The notes under the pieces are model-generated. The model was not told the origin of the DNA, searched no databases, and saw nothing but the letters and a program-made list of their open reading frames with translations. Positions 30,903-40,774 of a DNA stretch of 56,856 bases are shown here, piece by piece. Positions within the stretch are counted from its first letter, which is position 1; each line of letters opens with the position of its first letter. Both the position numbers and the translations under genes were made by a program. The DNA comes from Basidiobolus meristosporus CBS 931.73 (Eukaryota > Basidiobolomycota > Basidiobolomycetes > Basidiobolales > Basidiobolaceae). The stretch lies in NCBI GenBank assembly GCA_002104905.1, contig MCFE01000572.1, forward strand, positions 1 through 56,856. The letters are read 5' to 3'.

Positions 30903-32225
30903 TCATAGCTCATAGATCTTGTGGTCTTTTTGGATCTGAGTAGCATGGGTTCTCCAGTTGATTGATGGATTACGACAAAATAGCCAGGTTTTTCCAAGTA
31001 CAAGGTCAAACTTGCAGTTCCCAAATATATAAGCCGGTAGGTCTTCTTCATAGTCATTGATTTTCATTCTTACTGGCTGAGTAATACGGTTGATTATGTG
31101 AGAGTTCCCATCAGCTGTTGAGACTGAAGCTGATTTGGTAGGTTCTGAGTTGATCCCAGCTTTCAGAGCAAATTGCTCTGACATATATTCATGCGATGCT
31201 CCTGAGTCAATCATAATCTTGGCAGGTACTCCATTGATTACTCCATTCAAGTATAATAGCTTTCCTGAGTTTGAGGTCATGTGGGATAGGTATTCTTCTG
31301 TGATGTAGAAGGTGAGTTCTGAGTCTTCTTCAAGTTCATCCTTCATGTTACTATGCTCCATGGCCTCAATACGGTTGAAGGCTCTTGATGGCTGGTGTCC
31401 ATTTCTTCTCTGAGGGCAGTACCTTGCAATATGTCCTTGCTGGTGGCAATTGAAGCAAAGTCCTTTCTTCTTACATTCTTCCACAGCAGGATTCTTCTGC
31501 ATAGCGTCTATTTCCATTGGTACTGCTTCTGACTGTCTTCTTTCATAATGATTGTAACCTTTCTGATTAGTCACTGTAGGCTTCCCAACTCCAAACATAG
31601 CTGAGTCATAGTCAATGGCAATCTTGATGGCTTCTTCAATAGTATGAGGTCTTTGATAATTCACTTCCTTGCGAGTTCTTTCTTTTAACCCATCAATAAA
31701 GTATTCAACTTGATCCAGGGGGTCCATTCTTTCAATTTGTCCAAGTAGACATCTGTACTCATAGATGTATTCTTGAACCATTCCTTTCTGTCTGAGTGTC
31801 TTTAACTTCCTTCTTAGTAGTGTCTGTTGGTGTGGAGGTTCAAAAGCATCCTGAATTTCCGACACAAACTCATCCCAGGTAGAGATTGTAGAGCATCCCA
31901 TCATAGTGGCTGACCTCATCTTGTTGTGGTACCACTGTAAAGCTGCATCTGCCAGGTAAGAAGCTGCATAATGCAACTTGCTTTCTGGAGCAATTCCTTT
32001 AGCGTTAAAAGCTTCTTCAATCTGGAAGAGCCAAGTTCCCAGGTTTTCATTGACTCTGCCATGGTACCGGTTGACCTTCACACTAAAGTTGCTCTTAACG
32101 GGGCTTTGCTGGTTCTGAGCCATGGTAGTCATTCCTTGTTGTTGTTGGCTGAGGATCTGGAGTAACTGTTGCTGTTGGGCCAGGATTTGCTCCATGGCAT
32201 TCTTCCATTCTTGATTGCCCGACAT
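30903..32225 (-). CDS. G1 gag-protease (440 aa, premature end)
   Basis: ATG 32225 (MSGNQEWKNAMEQIL). A Gln-rich N-terminal helix is followed by a retrotransposon gag domain (about residues 60-200: GTWLFQIEEAF, YLADAALQWY, LKTLRQKGMVQEY). The CCHC zinc knuckle is CFNCHQQGHIARYC (about residue 260) and the aspartic protease motif IMIDSGASHEYMS is near residue 345. The frame ends with TGA after KDHKIYEL; the G2 relative has a leucine codon there, so the stop is a mutation that cuts gag-pro from pol. Gag would form the particle, protease would cleave it. Confidence 0.85.
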   Translation of the reverse strand: MSGNQEWKNAMEQILAQQQQLLQILSQQQQGMTTMAQNQQSPVKSNFSVKVNRYHGRVNENLGTWLFQIEEAFNAKGIAPESKLHYAASYLADAALQWYHNKMRSATMMGCSTISTWDEFVSEIQDAFEPPHQQTLLRRKLKTLRQKGMVQEYIYEYRCLLGQIERMDPLDQVEYFIDGLKERTRKEVNYQRPHTIEEAIKIAIDYDSAMFGVGKPTVTNQKGYNHYERRQSEAVPMEIDAMQKNPAVEECKKKGLCFNCHQQGHIARYCPQRRNGHQPSRAFNRIEAMEHSNMKDELEEDSELTFYITEEYLSHMTSNSGKLLYLNGVINGVPAKIMIDSGASHEYMSEQFALKAGINSEPTKSASVSTADGNSHIINRITQPVRMKINDYEEDLPAYIFGNCKFDLVLGKTWLFCRNPSINWRTHATQIQKDHKIYEL

Positions 32226-32265
32226 CTTGAGGGTGGCTTCTTGTTTCTTCAGGAGGGAGGTTTCT

Positions 32266-32282
32266 GGTTATTGCTGCTACCA
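32266..32282 (-). promoter_or_regulatory. G1 primer binding site, tRNA 3'-end type
   Basis: On the minus strand TGGTAGCAGCAATAACC starts one base after the LTR. TGGTAGC is complementary to the 3' end of initiator tRNA-Met (GCUACCA) known from yeast. The exact tRNA of this organism is not known. Confidence 0.55.
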
Positions 32283-32283
32283 A

Positions 32284-32650
32284 TGTTACAAGTCTTGGTA
32301 TAAGAGTTGTAGAGAGTAGGGAGTTTAGCTAGTATTGTATTCACTAAAACTTGAACAGATTTTTATTGAGGCTCCAGCAGCTCCTTATATACATTTTGCC
32401 AGATCAATTGCTAACTAATTGTATTTCCTAATGTAGGTTGTGGCTGATGACTCATTTGATTGCATCATCATCACCCAATAAGATCCTACTTAATATATCC
32501 ATTTCTGTCTGATAAGGATCTGCTGATTCATTTGCTGACTAATGCTACTGATTTCATAGATAATACTGATATACTGATAACCTAAACATATACTAATTGA
32601 TTTGACTAAAAACTGATCTAACTTAAACATTCAAGTGGCAGATCATAACA
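32284..32650 (-). repeat. G1 5' LTR
   Basis: 367 bp, paired with 28020-28385. Near the end the solo LTR has CAAGCGGCAG, while this copy has CAAGTGGCAG and the 3' LTR CAAGCAGCAG: the same CpG decayed on opposite strands after insertion. Confidence 0.9.
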
Positions 32651-32654
32651 ACAG

Positions 32655-33299
32655 AAATTAGATAGTTAGCTAGAAGCAGGATGAACAGACCCAATGGAAG
32701 ATGATTTGGTCTCAAGGTGGATCCAGTCCGGATTAGCCATCAAGATCCTGTCAGGAGACCGCTATAACACCAGCAGCTTGGAATTTATGAACATCTACAC
32801 AATCTTATGATGGTATCACAATGGTGTCTGGCTAATTTTACAGCCAAATAAAGCTGAAAAACACAATGATGTTTGTAGGGTGTTTTGCCAAGGAAGGGAT
32901 AGCAGTGTTATGGTCTCACTGTGCTCTACAACTATAGAGTGGATCTAACTGGCCAATACATCCATTGGCCTTATTTGGCATAAAACTCAAAGGTCTTTTG
33001 ATGGCCTCACTGTGGGCCTCTGATGGTATTCTTAAAGCAGTATGGTGGCCAACTGCTTGTTTTGTATAATGCTACCATACAAATTAACTAAATAGTACTT
33101 CCTTTTTCTACCTCCCCTTACGCAATTCATATATTCCACTGTGGAACCACCGCCCTTTATATGCTTACCCACTACTACCTTGAGTATTCCACTTATAGTT
33201 CAAATCAGAAAATGCCATGGCCTCCTGCTGACCAGCCCCTACAAGCATACACACCTGCCACAATTGGCATACTTCTATCACCTCAACTTTACAGCTTTT
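32655..33299. repeat. unclassified repeat R1
   Basis: About 32690-33060 is related to 50611-50958 (R2) and to 47828-48210 (R3, inverted): shared blocks include 'ggtggatcca', 'agatcctgt', 'cagcttggaatt' and 'aattttacagccaaataaa'. No coding frame, LTR ends or terminal inverted repeats were identified. The part from 33060 to 33299 shows nothing recognisable. Confidence 0.45.
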
Positions 33300-35252
33300 A
33301 GTTTGACACTTGCAAAGTTGTCATATATTTTTATTGCTAGCAACATATACATCTTGAAATCAAATGTGTGGTTGCTGCCACTCCTGCCATGAGTATCTCC
33401 TGAATATTGGCGAAGAACTTCTTGGTATTTAGCCAATAAGTTCCTTCTCCCTGCTGGATTCTAGTCCCCTATACAGGTGAGTTCTGGCTCTTATTTGTGT
33501 ACATTCTGTATTAGACATGTTCTATAATATAGTGCCACATCTAGCCATGAGTGCCAGGGAGGTGAAGTGGACCTATACTTGCCCACAAAGTGTAAAGCAT
33601 ATTTGCTCATCTTCATGCAAAGTAGCCTTTGTGTTTCACCCATTGGGCAGGAGAAAATTCATTTTTGACATTTTTATTGTGATCAGTGTTGTGCAGGATG
33701 AGTAAGTGCACAGAAGGACTGCAGATATATATCTGGTACTCAATACCAATGACACTTCAACTCTAGCCTCTGCAGCTTGTAATATGTGACAAAACTGCAT
33801 GGCACTATATTTAAATACTAACCCTAGAGTAAGACCTATATAAAGCACTTTTAGTGCCATGCATTTTTGTGACATGTTACAAGCTGCAGGAGCTAGATTT
33901 AGAGTGCTATGGGTATTGGGTACCACTTAAATATCTCCAGTCCTTCTGTGATCCACACATCCTGCACAACAATGATCCCAAAAAAAAGGTCAAAAAAAGA
34001 ATTTTCCCCAACACAATGGGTGAAACATAAGGGCAGCTTTGCATAAACATGAAGAACTATGTTTCACATGTTGTAGCCAAAACTAGGTCTTCTATACCTC
34101 TCTGGCACATAATGCCACCATTTGGCACTCATGGTTCAATGTGGCACTATCCAACAGAACAAGTCTATTCAATAGTGTGGAAATTTGATTGTGACAAAGA
34201 GATATCTGGCATACCTGAGTAAAGTTTTCCTAATCAACTCAGTTGCTATTTACACCCAACACAACCTGGCATTACGTAATGGATTAGCCATGAATAGGGG
34301 AAGCTTAGCTTCTTAATGCCATTGGCATAGGTGTCTCCATATGAGCATCTGTCCTCAGTATTTTGCAACTCTTCCTGGCTGTCCTCTGTGAGCCATTTCA
34401 TCTCATCCATGACAGACTTGAAGGTCATACTCATGATGAGATTTGGATATGGTAGTTCCTGCAACTTGACTTGGCTTTCTATCTCCCCACACATCTGCTC
34501 CATAGGAAACTCCAAAAAATGAAGCAAGGTGCAATAATCTCAACACAACAAGCAAGATGGAGTAGCAAATGGATACAATAGGGGTTCTACATTTGCAGCT
34601 TTATGCTTGTAGTGTAGCTGCTCAAATCTCATCATAAACTCTTCAAAAAAGCTGTAGTTATATCAAGTTAGCATTGGTAATCCACTTCTGTATAACTATT
34701 CCTACTATGTCCACATATGACTCCCAATGCTTCAAATGTACTCTTAATAGAAATGGCTTCAGAAGGCCACTGGAATAAATACATATACCACTCATCCAGT
34801 CTGGGCACTTGTATTGTAGCATATGCATATGAATGTTGATTGAAGCCTATGAGAAGTACTTATGGTAGTGGATATTGTGTAATATCTTGCCAACTTCACC
34901 TGTATCTCAAAGGGCTCATTTAACTTGGAATGCCCCATGTATTTTTTGGTCATTAGTATTGGGATATTGTTGGAGAGCATATGCATTGATCTCAGTGAGA
35001 AGCTTTTACTCCAACAGATACCCTCTACCATAAGTATCTCCAGTTTCCAATTAACTCCATAGTCTGGCCAATGACTTATAGCTTGCCAAATTTGTGGCCA
35101 TTGCTTCTGGACATTCCCTCTGCAGGAAGATGATGTTCTTGGTGTTGGTGTCAGGGTAATAATAATGTGTGTGAGTTACAGAGTAAATCCCCTGGATCTT
35201 GCACAATCAACAGCAATACCATCCATTGTTCTTGGAAAAATCTGCTATCAAT
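33300..35252 (-). pseudogene. tnp2 transposase C-terminal half, copy T3
   Basis: Minus strand, from 35252 (fused to C5) to about 33300, with a MITE at 33513-34166. Visible: ICWSKSFSLRSMHMLSNNIPILM (frame 35031-34792), LNEPFEI, then MLHFLEFPMEQMCGEI (34527 downward) matching CFTFWEFPMEXMCGEI of T1, and PYPNLIMSMTFKSVMDEM. It contains many stops. The N-terminal half and the accessory gene are absent. Confidence 0.75.
33513..34166. mobile_element. foldback MITE of the E family in T3 (654 bp)
   Basis: Ends AGACATGTTCT (changed) and AGAACAAGTCT. Target duplication ATT at 33510-33512 and 34167-34169. Arms are long and inverted around a loop near 33820-33850, a little shorter than in the other two copies. 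Confidence 0.85.
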
Positions 35253-36472
35253 GTACCACATCTGAGAATCCTTGTTTGTGGTCATATTTAGCGCAAGTAT
35301 AAATAGTCTATATTCAGTTGTTGCAGCAATTTCATATTCAGGCTTCTCTTGCTGATTATCTCTCTTTATGAGTCACCAGTCAGATGTGTGTCCTTTCCTT
35401 TTGAAGTGATTGCAAAACAAATTGCTATTGCCTTTATAGGGTCCTGGGTACCTCCCTTGTTGGTTATCATTGCTTATTAAAGCATTTTCTTCTTCCTTCT
35501 TATTGGTGCTTGATTTTCTTAATTCTTCATCCAGGAACCTTCCATATATGTAATTTAAGGTCAAGTCTTCAGTTCTGGACTCTAGGGCTGATACAAGGCC
35601 TTGAACCTTGTCTGTCACACTATTCAGGATGATTACTATGGCATCCTCATGAGTACTTGGTACACCCTCAGATTCCATCTCATCCACCAGTAGGGTGATT
35701 CTGTTAAATAGAATTTTTTCTTCACCATGCAGCACCTGTGCAGTAAAATATTCTTGTCTAAGCTACCTTTCCTGAACAGTTGAGCATGACTGGAATTTGT
35801 CTTCTAATGCCTTACAGGTATTCTCTGCTGTTTCTGCTTTTGAACATTGAATTAGCCTTTTGTCTTTGACATTGAGGCATATGCAGTTAAAAGCTCTTTG
35901 TTCTTTCTTCTGATACTCTAAGGAGTCCTCTCCCATATTTTTTGGAAGGCATTCTTCTCCCACAACATTATCCCAAAGGACTCTTTTGCTGAAATATTGG
36001 ACTATTTGGTATCATTCAACAGCTAAAAGTTAACCTAGCAATTTGGACTAGTTGGGGTTACTGTAGGAGTGACTTACAGCCCTAACTTTGCCACTCACTT
36101 CAGATCTATGACCCTATGATTATTGCCCTGTAATCAAGATCAAATTAGCACTTTTACCAAACATTATACATTAACCTTGCCGCTGTTACAGAATGCTCCT
36201 TAGTGTTGAGAAGCTCCCTTGACTCAGTGTTACAATTGTCTTACTTCTACAAAGGTACAAATACTGAGCTTCTTTATGAGTAAAAAGCAGTTCAACAGTT
36301 GTACCTACTTCTTGATAAGTTCCATATATCCAAATCACTGCTTGAATTTCAATATATCTCTTGTAGCAGCATATTCATCTTCACCTTCCACACTTGGTGT
36401 TTGATCCATGTACCATTTCAATAGAGGGGAAAATTCTAGTAATAGCAGTAGTAAACAGTGCAGAGAATGACA
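35253..36472 (-). pseudogene. Copia-1 gag of C5, split by a solo LTR
   Basis: The start codon is CTG in place of the C1 ATG. N-terminal gag at about 36460-36363, then the insert, then MGEECLPKNMGEDSLEYQKKEQ (35963 downward), a gag core (TLLVDEMESEGVPSTHED, frame from 35735) and the zinc-knuckle region CNHFKRKGHTSDW with one Cys changed (CX2C is now CNHF). It ends just before the protease motif. Confidence 0.75.
35986..36357 (+). repeat. solo Copia-2 LTR with 5-bp duplication CTCTT
   Basis: 372 bp, related along its length to the C6 LTR (53630-53998, opposite strand) and to 50959-51326. Ends are eroded (TTGCTGAAATATTGG ... TTTCAATATAT). The duplication CTCTT is at 35981-35985 and 36358-36362. 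It sits in C5 gag. Confidence 0.85.
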
Positions 36473-36489
36473 GCTTGGGGCTCATAACC

Positions 36490-36822
36490 TGTTGTAAGAG
36501 TTTCAGAGATGCTGGAAGTGATTGGGGAAAAAGTAGATTATGTGGTTTTCACCTGATGATTGATGGAATGAAAAAGTAGTATTGATACTTTTACGTGTTC
36601 TTAACCTAGAAAACACATTGATAAAGATGAGAAAGGTCCCAAGAGCATGTGTGCAGAGTTTAGGGATTTTTCTTTAATGTTCTTGGTGCCTGATATTAGA
36701 GTGAAAATATTTCAAGTAATTCCTGGCAAGAAATTTGGTCAGTATTCTCTAGTATTTGAAGGTAACGATCTAAGTGACTAAGTTAGGTGAATACTTAGGT
36801 GGAATTCAAAATATTTACAAGA
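36490..36822 (-). repeat. Copia-1 5' LTR of C5
   Basis: About 333 bp, TGTTGTAAGAG to ACAAGA (normally ACAACA), more diverged than the C2 and C4 LTRs. It abuts tnp2 copy T4. Confidence 0.8.
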
Positions 36823-36844
36823 GCCTTAAGGTGTTGGTGTACTG

Positions 36845-37230
36845 TGTGAGTACTCAATGTAATACCCACTCTTCGCCCAAGAGTTCTCCCAAGAGTTCCC
36901 TCCAGAGTCCTACCCGAAGTCCTCCAGTACCCTCCCTATGATTCCCCCACGCGTCCTCCCCTCCTATCCCTGCCCTTATCTAGTTAGAACACTTACCATA
37001 ACAGGAAGGTGTTCACACCCCTATTTTATAACACATTGTCTATTGTCTAAGCCCCCCAAGTGATATATATATCTACCCAATTGAACCAGGAAGAACAACG
37101 AGATTTGGACGAAATAAACAGAAGTCTTTATTACCTTGCTACCTTCTATCGGAAGCTATTCTGAACCAAGTGGTACTGACTTGACCTACAAGCTCTCCCA
37201 CTCACCAAGTACAGTCAGTAATAACCCACA
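36845..37230 (+). repeat. G3 5' LTR
   Basis: TGTGAGTAC to AACCCACA. It keeps CpG at four sites where the 3' LTR has CA or TG. AAATAAA near 37108 could be a polyadenylation signal. Confidence 0.93.
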
Positions 37231-37234
37231 TATT

Positions 37235-37251
37235 TGGTGCTGTCTCTGCGG
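37235..37251 (+). promoter_or_regulatory. putative G3 primer binding site
   Basis: TGGTGCTGTCTCTGCGG begins four bases after the LTR, in the usual position for pairing with a tRNA 3' CCA end. The tRNA was not identified. Confidence 0.4.
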
Positions 37252-37271
37252 AAATAAGCACAAGTGAGGTA

Positions 37272-38144
37272 ATGACTACTACAATCAAACTAAAAACATA
37301 CAAGGGAAAGAGAGAGAAAGCCCTTGAGTGGTTCGATAAGTTTGAGAGAGTTGCGGTTGATGCAGGATGGGACGACAATAAGAAAGTAAGAGAGTTCGCA
37401 AGACATATGGAAGGGTCAGCATGGCAATGGCATTATGGGTTGGAAGACGCAGTCAAAGACGACTGGGATGCACTAGAAGAAGCCTACAAGACACGCTTTC
37501 TATATGCCAAAGGATACCACTACAAAGCCCTTCTACTGTCCTCGCGGAAGAAAAGCAGTGAAAGCTATGAAGCCTGCACTGAACTGTTTCTCCAACGAGT
37601 TCGATGTCTCCCAAAGGACGAAATTGCCAAACGACAGCTCATGAGGTATTACATCATGGGCTTAGACAACGAAATAAGACGTAGGGCGTCCGAAGAACAA
37701 CAGGGATGTAAAACGTTGCAAGAGTTGGTCAAACGAGTACAAGGGGTCATCTTGCTATGGGGGCTACCCTATAGTGATACGAATGATCAAAGGACAGGGA
37801 TCCCCCGTAAGAAAGGAAAAATTGCCTCCCCAAAAGACCGTGAGTTAGAGGAATTACGGCAAAAGGTCCAAGAACTCTTGATCAACAATGTCCAAGAAGT
37901 CCCCAAAGAAGGTGATAAACTCTGGGAAGCTGCCGTAGATCTAAAGGCCCAGGTTCAAGTCCTGACCCAACAGATGGAACGACCGCAACGACAATATCCG
38001 TGTTATGTGTGTGGAGAAGTAGGTCACCGGGCCCATGAATGTGAAAAACGGTACGGAAGAGAAGCCGTACCAGACACAAAAGAGAAGAAGGCGTCAAAAG
38101 ACAGAGTCCCTCGCCAGGAGGCCAACGGGACTCAGTCAATCTAA
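37272..38144 (+). CDS. G3 gag (290 aa)
   Basis: ATG 37272 (MTTTIKLKTYKGKREKALEW) to TAA 38142-38144. A Ty3-type gag domain covers about residues 10-170 (GSAWQWHYGL, LYAKGYHYKALLL, MRYYIMGL). A CCHC zinc knuckle CYVCGEVGHRAHEC is near residue 245, followed by a basic tail. It would form the capsid and bind element RNA. The pol frame lies in -1 register and is open from 38045, so the two frames overlap by about 100 bp. Intact, with no stop. Confidence 0.92.
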   Translation: MTTTIKLKTYKGKREKALEWFDKFERVAVDAGWDDNKKVREFARHMEGSAWQWHYGLEDAVKDDWDALEEAYKTRFLYAKGYHYKALLLSSRKKSSESYEACTELFLQRVRCLPKDEIAKRQLMRYYIMGLDNEIRRRASEEQQGCKTLQELVKRVQGVILLWGLPYSDTNDQRTGIPRKKGKIASPKDRELEELRQKVQELLINNVQEVPKEGDKLWEAAVDLKAQVQVLTQQMERPQRQYPCYVCGEVGHRAHECEKRYGREAVPDTKEKKASKDRVPRQEANGTQSI

Positions 38145-40774
38145 GCCCTCCGGTCAGGACAATTGAAGTGCGGAAGAAGAAGCGTCGACATGATGCTTCT
38201 AGAGAGGAGGCAAAGGAACCTGTAGTAGAGGTTCCGTCAAAAGGAAAGAGCGCGGAATTAGGTGAAGAAGTACGGAATGAACCTTGGGAAGAAGTGTTAA
38301 AGCAAACGAAGAACGCTAGCACGTCTTCCCATGGCCTATTCCCCATAATGAAGGTACTAGAGCAAACCAAGGCAACCCTCCCAATAACCAATTTACTGGG
38401 ACTGGCCCCAGCTCTAGTCAAGGAACTGATAGAGGGATTGAAGGAGATAACGACCCTCCATGTCAACCAGACGGTCCTGCAAAAACCAAATAAAGGTACA
38501 TACGTAAAGGTATGTATAGAGAATAAGGAGATTCTTGCCCTTATCGACACAGGATCCTCTACGTTGATCATGTCAGAGTCATTAGCAAAACGTCTAAAAC
38601 TAAATATAGTCCCCAACGACACCATTCGAGTACGGCTAGCAAATGACCAACTGGATACAACGGTAGGTGTGGTGCCTAATTGCCCCATTTGGCTAGGCAA
38701 CTGGATAATACGCCAAGATGTCGTGGTCCTACCCGTTGCAGCCAACAACTTACTCATTGGCGAGAGTTGGTTTATCCAACATAAGATGGATATACTTTAC
38801 AGTGCATCTGAACTCAGGTGGGATACCAAGAGTATCCCACTGATTCATATCACCGATGAGAGCAAGGCGCGTAGCAACAGTGTGACGATCAAAGAGGTGA
38901 AACCGTCACAGTCTCCAATCATCACACAAAAGGTGATAAAAATACCACCCGCCAGTGAGACGGTGATCTCATTAGAAACACCAATAGCTTATTCAATGAG
39001 CGGAAGAATGATAACCGCAGCGAAAGCATCCGAGCAACTGGAAGGAATCTCGATCCCTAAAGTATGGATACCACCGAAATTTGAAACGCAAAGCCTGAAA
39101 TGCTTAGTGGTTAACAACGGGCAACACACGGTGACATTGCCTAGAGGAGTGCCATTGTTAAACTTAGAGGAAGTTGACGGAAACAACCAAGGACCACCTC
39201 CAAACAAAGAACCAGAAGAAGAACTCCCCGAACTAGATGTGGACCCCGGTCTACCGCCTACGTTACGAGACAAATTCCTAGAAGGAATATGTCCGCTTGC
39301 CCGAGTATTCTCTAAGAACCAAGTAATTGGTCATATACCTGGGGTATATCACCAAATCCACCTCGCTGACAAATACCCCATCAAGCAAAAAGCCTATAGG
39401 AATTCAAAAATTGACACAGACTATATCAAAGAGACGATTGAAACTTTATTAAAAGACGACATCATTACAGAGAGCCAGTCTCTGTGGGCCTCCCCTGTAG
39501 TGATAGTCCCAAAGAAAGACGGAAAGCGACGCTTTTGCATTGACTACCGGAAATTGAACGCCGTCACCCGGAAGGACGTGTATCCGCTACCGCGAATAGA
39601 CGACCTCTTGGACAGATTAATTGGAGCTAAATATTTTAGCTCTCTTGACTTAATCTCCGGGTATTGGCAAGTAGAAGTAGCCCCGAAAGATCAACCCAAA
39701 ACCGCTTTTATAACATTGTTTGGATTATACAAATGGAACCGACTACCCTTTGGCTTGTGCAATGCCCCCGCTACATTCCAAAGGATGATCGACAAGGTGC
39801 TAGGAAATCTACAATGGGAATGTGCCCTCATGTATCTGGACGACATCACGATATATTCACCCGATGTAGAAGAACATATACACGACGTGCAACGTATCCT
39901 GACAGCCCTCCTTGAGAACCAACTCAAACTACATCCCAAGAAGTGCCATTTCCTGTATACGAAATTGTTGTTCCTGGGCCACGAGATCTCGGCAGATGGA
40001 ATATACCCATCTACGTCACTCCTGAAAGCCGTTCAAAATGCACCTGCACCAAAGGACATTAATGCAGTGTTGGGATTCCTAGGATTAGCCGGTTACTATC
40101 GCCGCTTTGTCAAAAACTTCGCGACGATAGCAGCCCCCCTATACGGATTGACGCAAAAGGGCCAGTGTTTTGTATGGTCGGAGCCTCAAAAGAGAGCATT
40201 CAATCAGCTGAAACATTCCCTGACGTCACCGCCAGTGTTACAAATTCCCAATTGGGATGCAAGATTTTTTATTAACTGTGATGGAAGCCTCACCGGTATA
40301 GGCGCCGTACTGGGACAATACCACCAACCCGGCAAATTCCACCCAATTGGTTACGTGAGCCGTTTGCTAAACAAACACAAACGCCACTACCCCGTTACCG
40401 AGATAGAATGTCTGGCTGTTGTTTATTCAATTAAACAATTCCATACATACATACATGGTCGCCGATTCACGATAGTAACGGACCACAGCGCACTGGTCTG
40501 GCTGATGAAAACTAAAGACTTTACCGGCCGATTAGCACGTTGGGCCCTACAAGTACAGCAATACAACTTTGAAATAATTCACCGCGCTGGCAAGAAACAC
40601 CAGGACGCAGACTTCCTCAGTTGCTATCCCGTTTGCCAAATACATGTCAGTGATGAGTACGAGGACGTAATCTGCTTTAAAAAGAAAGGGAGGTATCCCA
40701 AACACGTTGTTACAAACAAACAGAAGAGAGAATTTCGAAGGAAATGGTGTCAGTACGAAGTACAAGAAAATTGA
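38045..40774 (+). CDS. G3 pol part 1: protease, RT, RNase H
   Basis: Frame open from 38045 (after TGA 38042) to TGA 40772-40774, in -1 register to gag with no in-frame ATG near its start, so expression by -1 frameshifting (or an equivalent) is likely. The 868 codons from 38168 hold the protease LALIDTGSS (about 38537), RT (ASPVVIVPKKDG, FCIDYRKLN, LPFGLCNAPATFQ and YLDDITIYS near 39833), and RNase H (INCDGSLTGIGA near 40272, TEIECLAVVYS, TDHSALVWL). The residue pattern after RNase H, DADFLSCYP, usually ends SRYP; R to C would be a CpG change. The TGA separates it from the integrase, which goes on in the same frame. Confidence 0.92.
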   Translation, partial: KTVRKRSRTRHKREEGVKRQSPSPGGQRDSVNLSPPVRTIEVRKKKRRHDASREEAKEPVVEVPSKGKSAELGEEVRNEPWEEVLKQTKNASTSSHGLFPIMKVLEQTKATLPITNLLGLAPALVKELIEGLKEITTLHVNQTVLQKPNKGTYVKVCIENKEILALIDTGSSTLIMSESLAKRLKLNIVPNDTIRVRLANDQLDTTVGVVPNCPIWLGNWIIRQDVVVLPVAANNLLIGESWFIQHKMDILYSASELRWDTKSIPLIHITDESKARSNSVTIKEVKPSQSPIITQKVIKIPPASETVISLETPIAYSMSGRMITAAKASEQLEGISIPKVWIPPKFETQSLKCLVVNNGQHTVTLPRGVPLLNLEEVDGNNQGPPPNKEPEEELPELDVDPGLPPTLRDKFLEGICPLARVFSKNQVIGHIPGVYHQIHLADKYPIKQKAYRNSKIDTDYIKETIETLLKDDIITESQSLWASPVVIVPKKDGKRRFCIDYRKLNAVTRKDVYPLPRIDDLLDRLIGAKYFSSLDLISGYWQVEVAPKDQPKTAFITLFGLYKWNRLPFGLCNAPATFQRMIDKVLGNLQWECALMYLDDITIYSPDVEEHIHDVQRILTALLENQLKLHPKKCHFLYTKLLFLGHEISADGIYPSTSLLKAVQNAPAPKDINAVLGFLGLAGYYRRFVKNFATIAAPLYGLTQKGQCFVWSEPQKRAFNQLKHSLTSPPVLQIPNWDARFFINCDGSLTGIGAVLGQYHQPGKFHPIGYVSRLLNKHKRHYPVTEIECLAVVYSIKQFHTYIHGRRFTIVTDHSALVWLMKTKDFTGRLARWALQVQQYNFEIIHRAGKKHQDADFLSCYPVCQIHVSDEYEDVICFKKKGRYPKHVVTNKQKREFRRKWCQYEVQEN

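Larger units (their letters stand above)
28020..32650 (-). mobile_element. gypsy retrotransposon G1, both LTRs present
   Basis: 4631 bp Ty3/gypsy element, minus strand. 3' LTR 28020-28385, polypurine tract AGTAGGGGAGAA (28386-28397), pol, gag, primer site, 5' LTR 32284-32650. A 4-bp target duplication ACAG lies at 28016-28019 and 32651-32654. The LTRs differ at 8 positions plus one indel (about 2.4%). About 310 bp of the RT start is deleted and gag ends in a premature TGA, so it is not autonomous. Confidence 0.9.
35253..36822 (-). mobile_element. Copia-1 element C5: 5' LTR and gag, with nested Copia-2 LTR
   Basis: Minus strand. LTR 36490-36822 (end eroded to ACAAGA), primer site GGTTATGAGCCC at 36478-36489, then gag down to the protease residues before DSG (35253). 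Everything after is missing. A Copia-2 solo LTR splits gag at 35986-36357. Confidence 0.8.

Noticed and set aside
32655-33060. Repeat R as a Helitron
   Set aside because: No 5' TC/3' CTRR ends, no terminal hairpin and no Rep/helicase sequence were found.
38043-38050. Classic A-AAA-AAC slippery heptamer at the gag/pol overlap
   Set aside because: There are only five A before the C, and the register relative to gag codons (GAA AAA CGG) is wrong for the standard two-tRNA slip.
37882-38757. 291-codon minus-strand frame
   Set aside because: It is antisense to gag and protease of G3, which carry clear zinc-knuckle and protease motifs.
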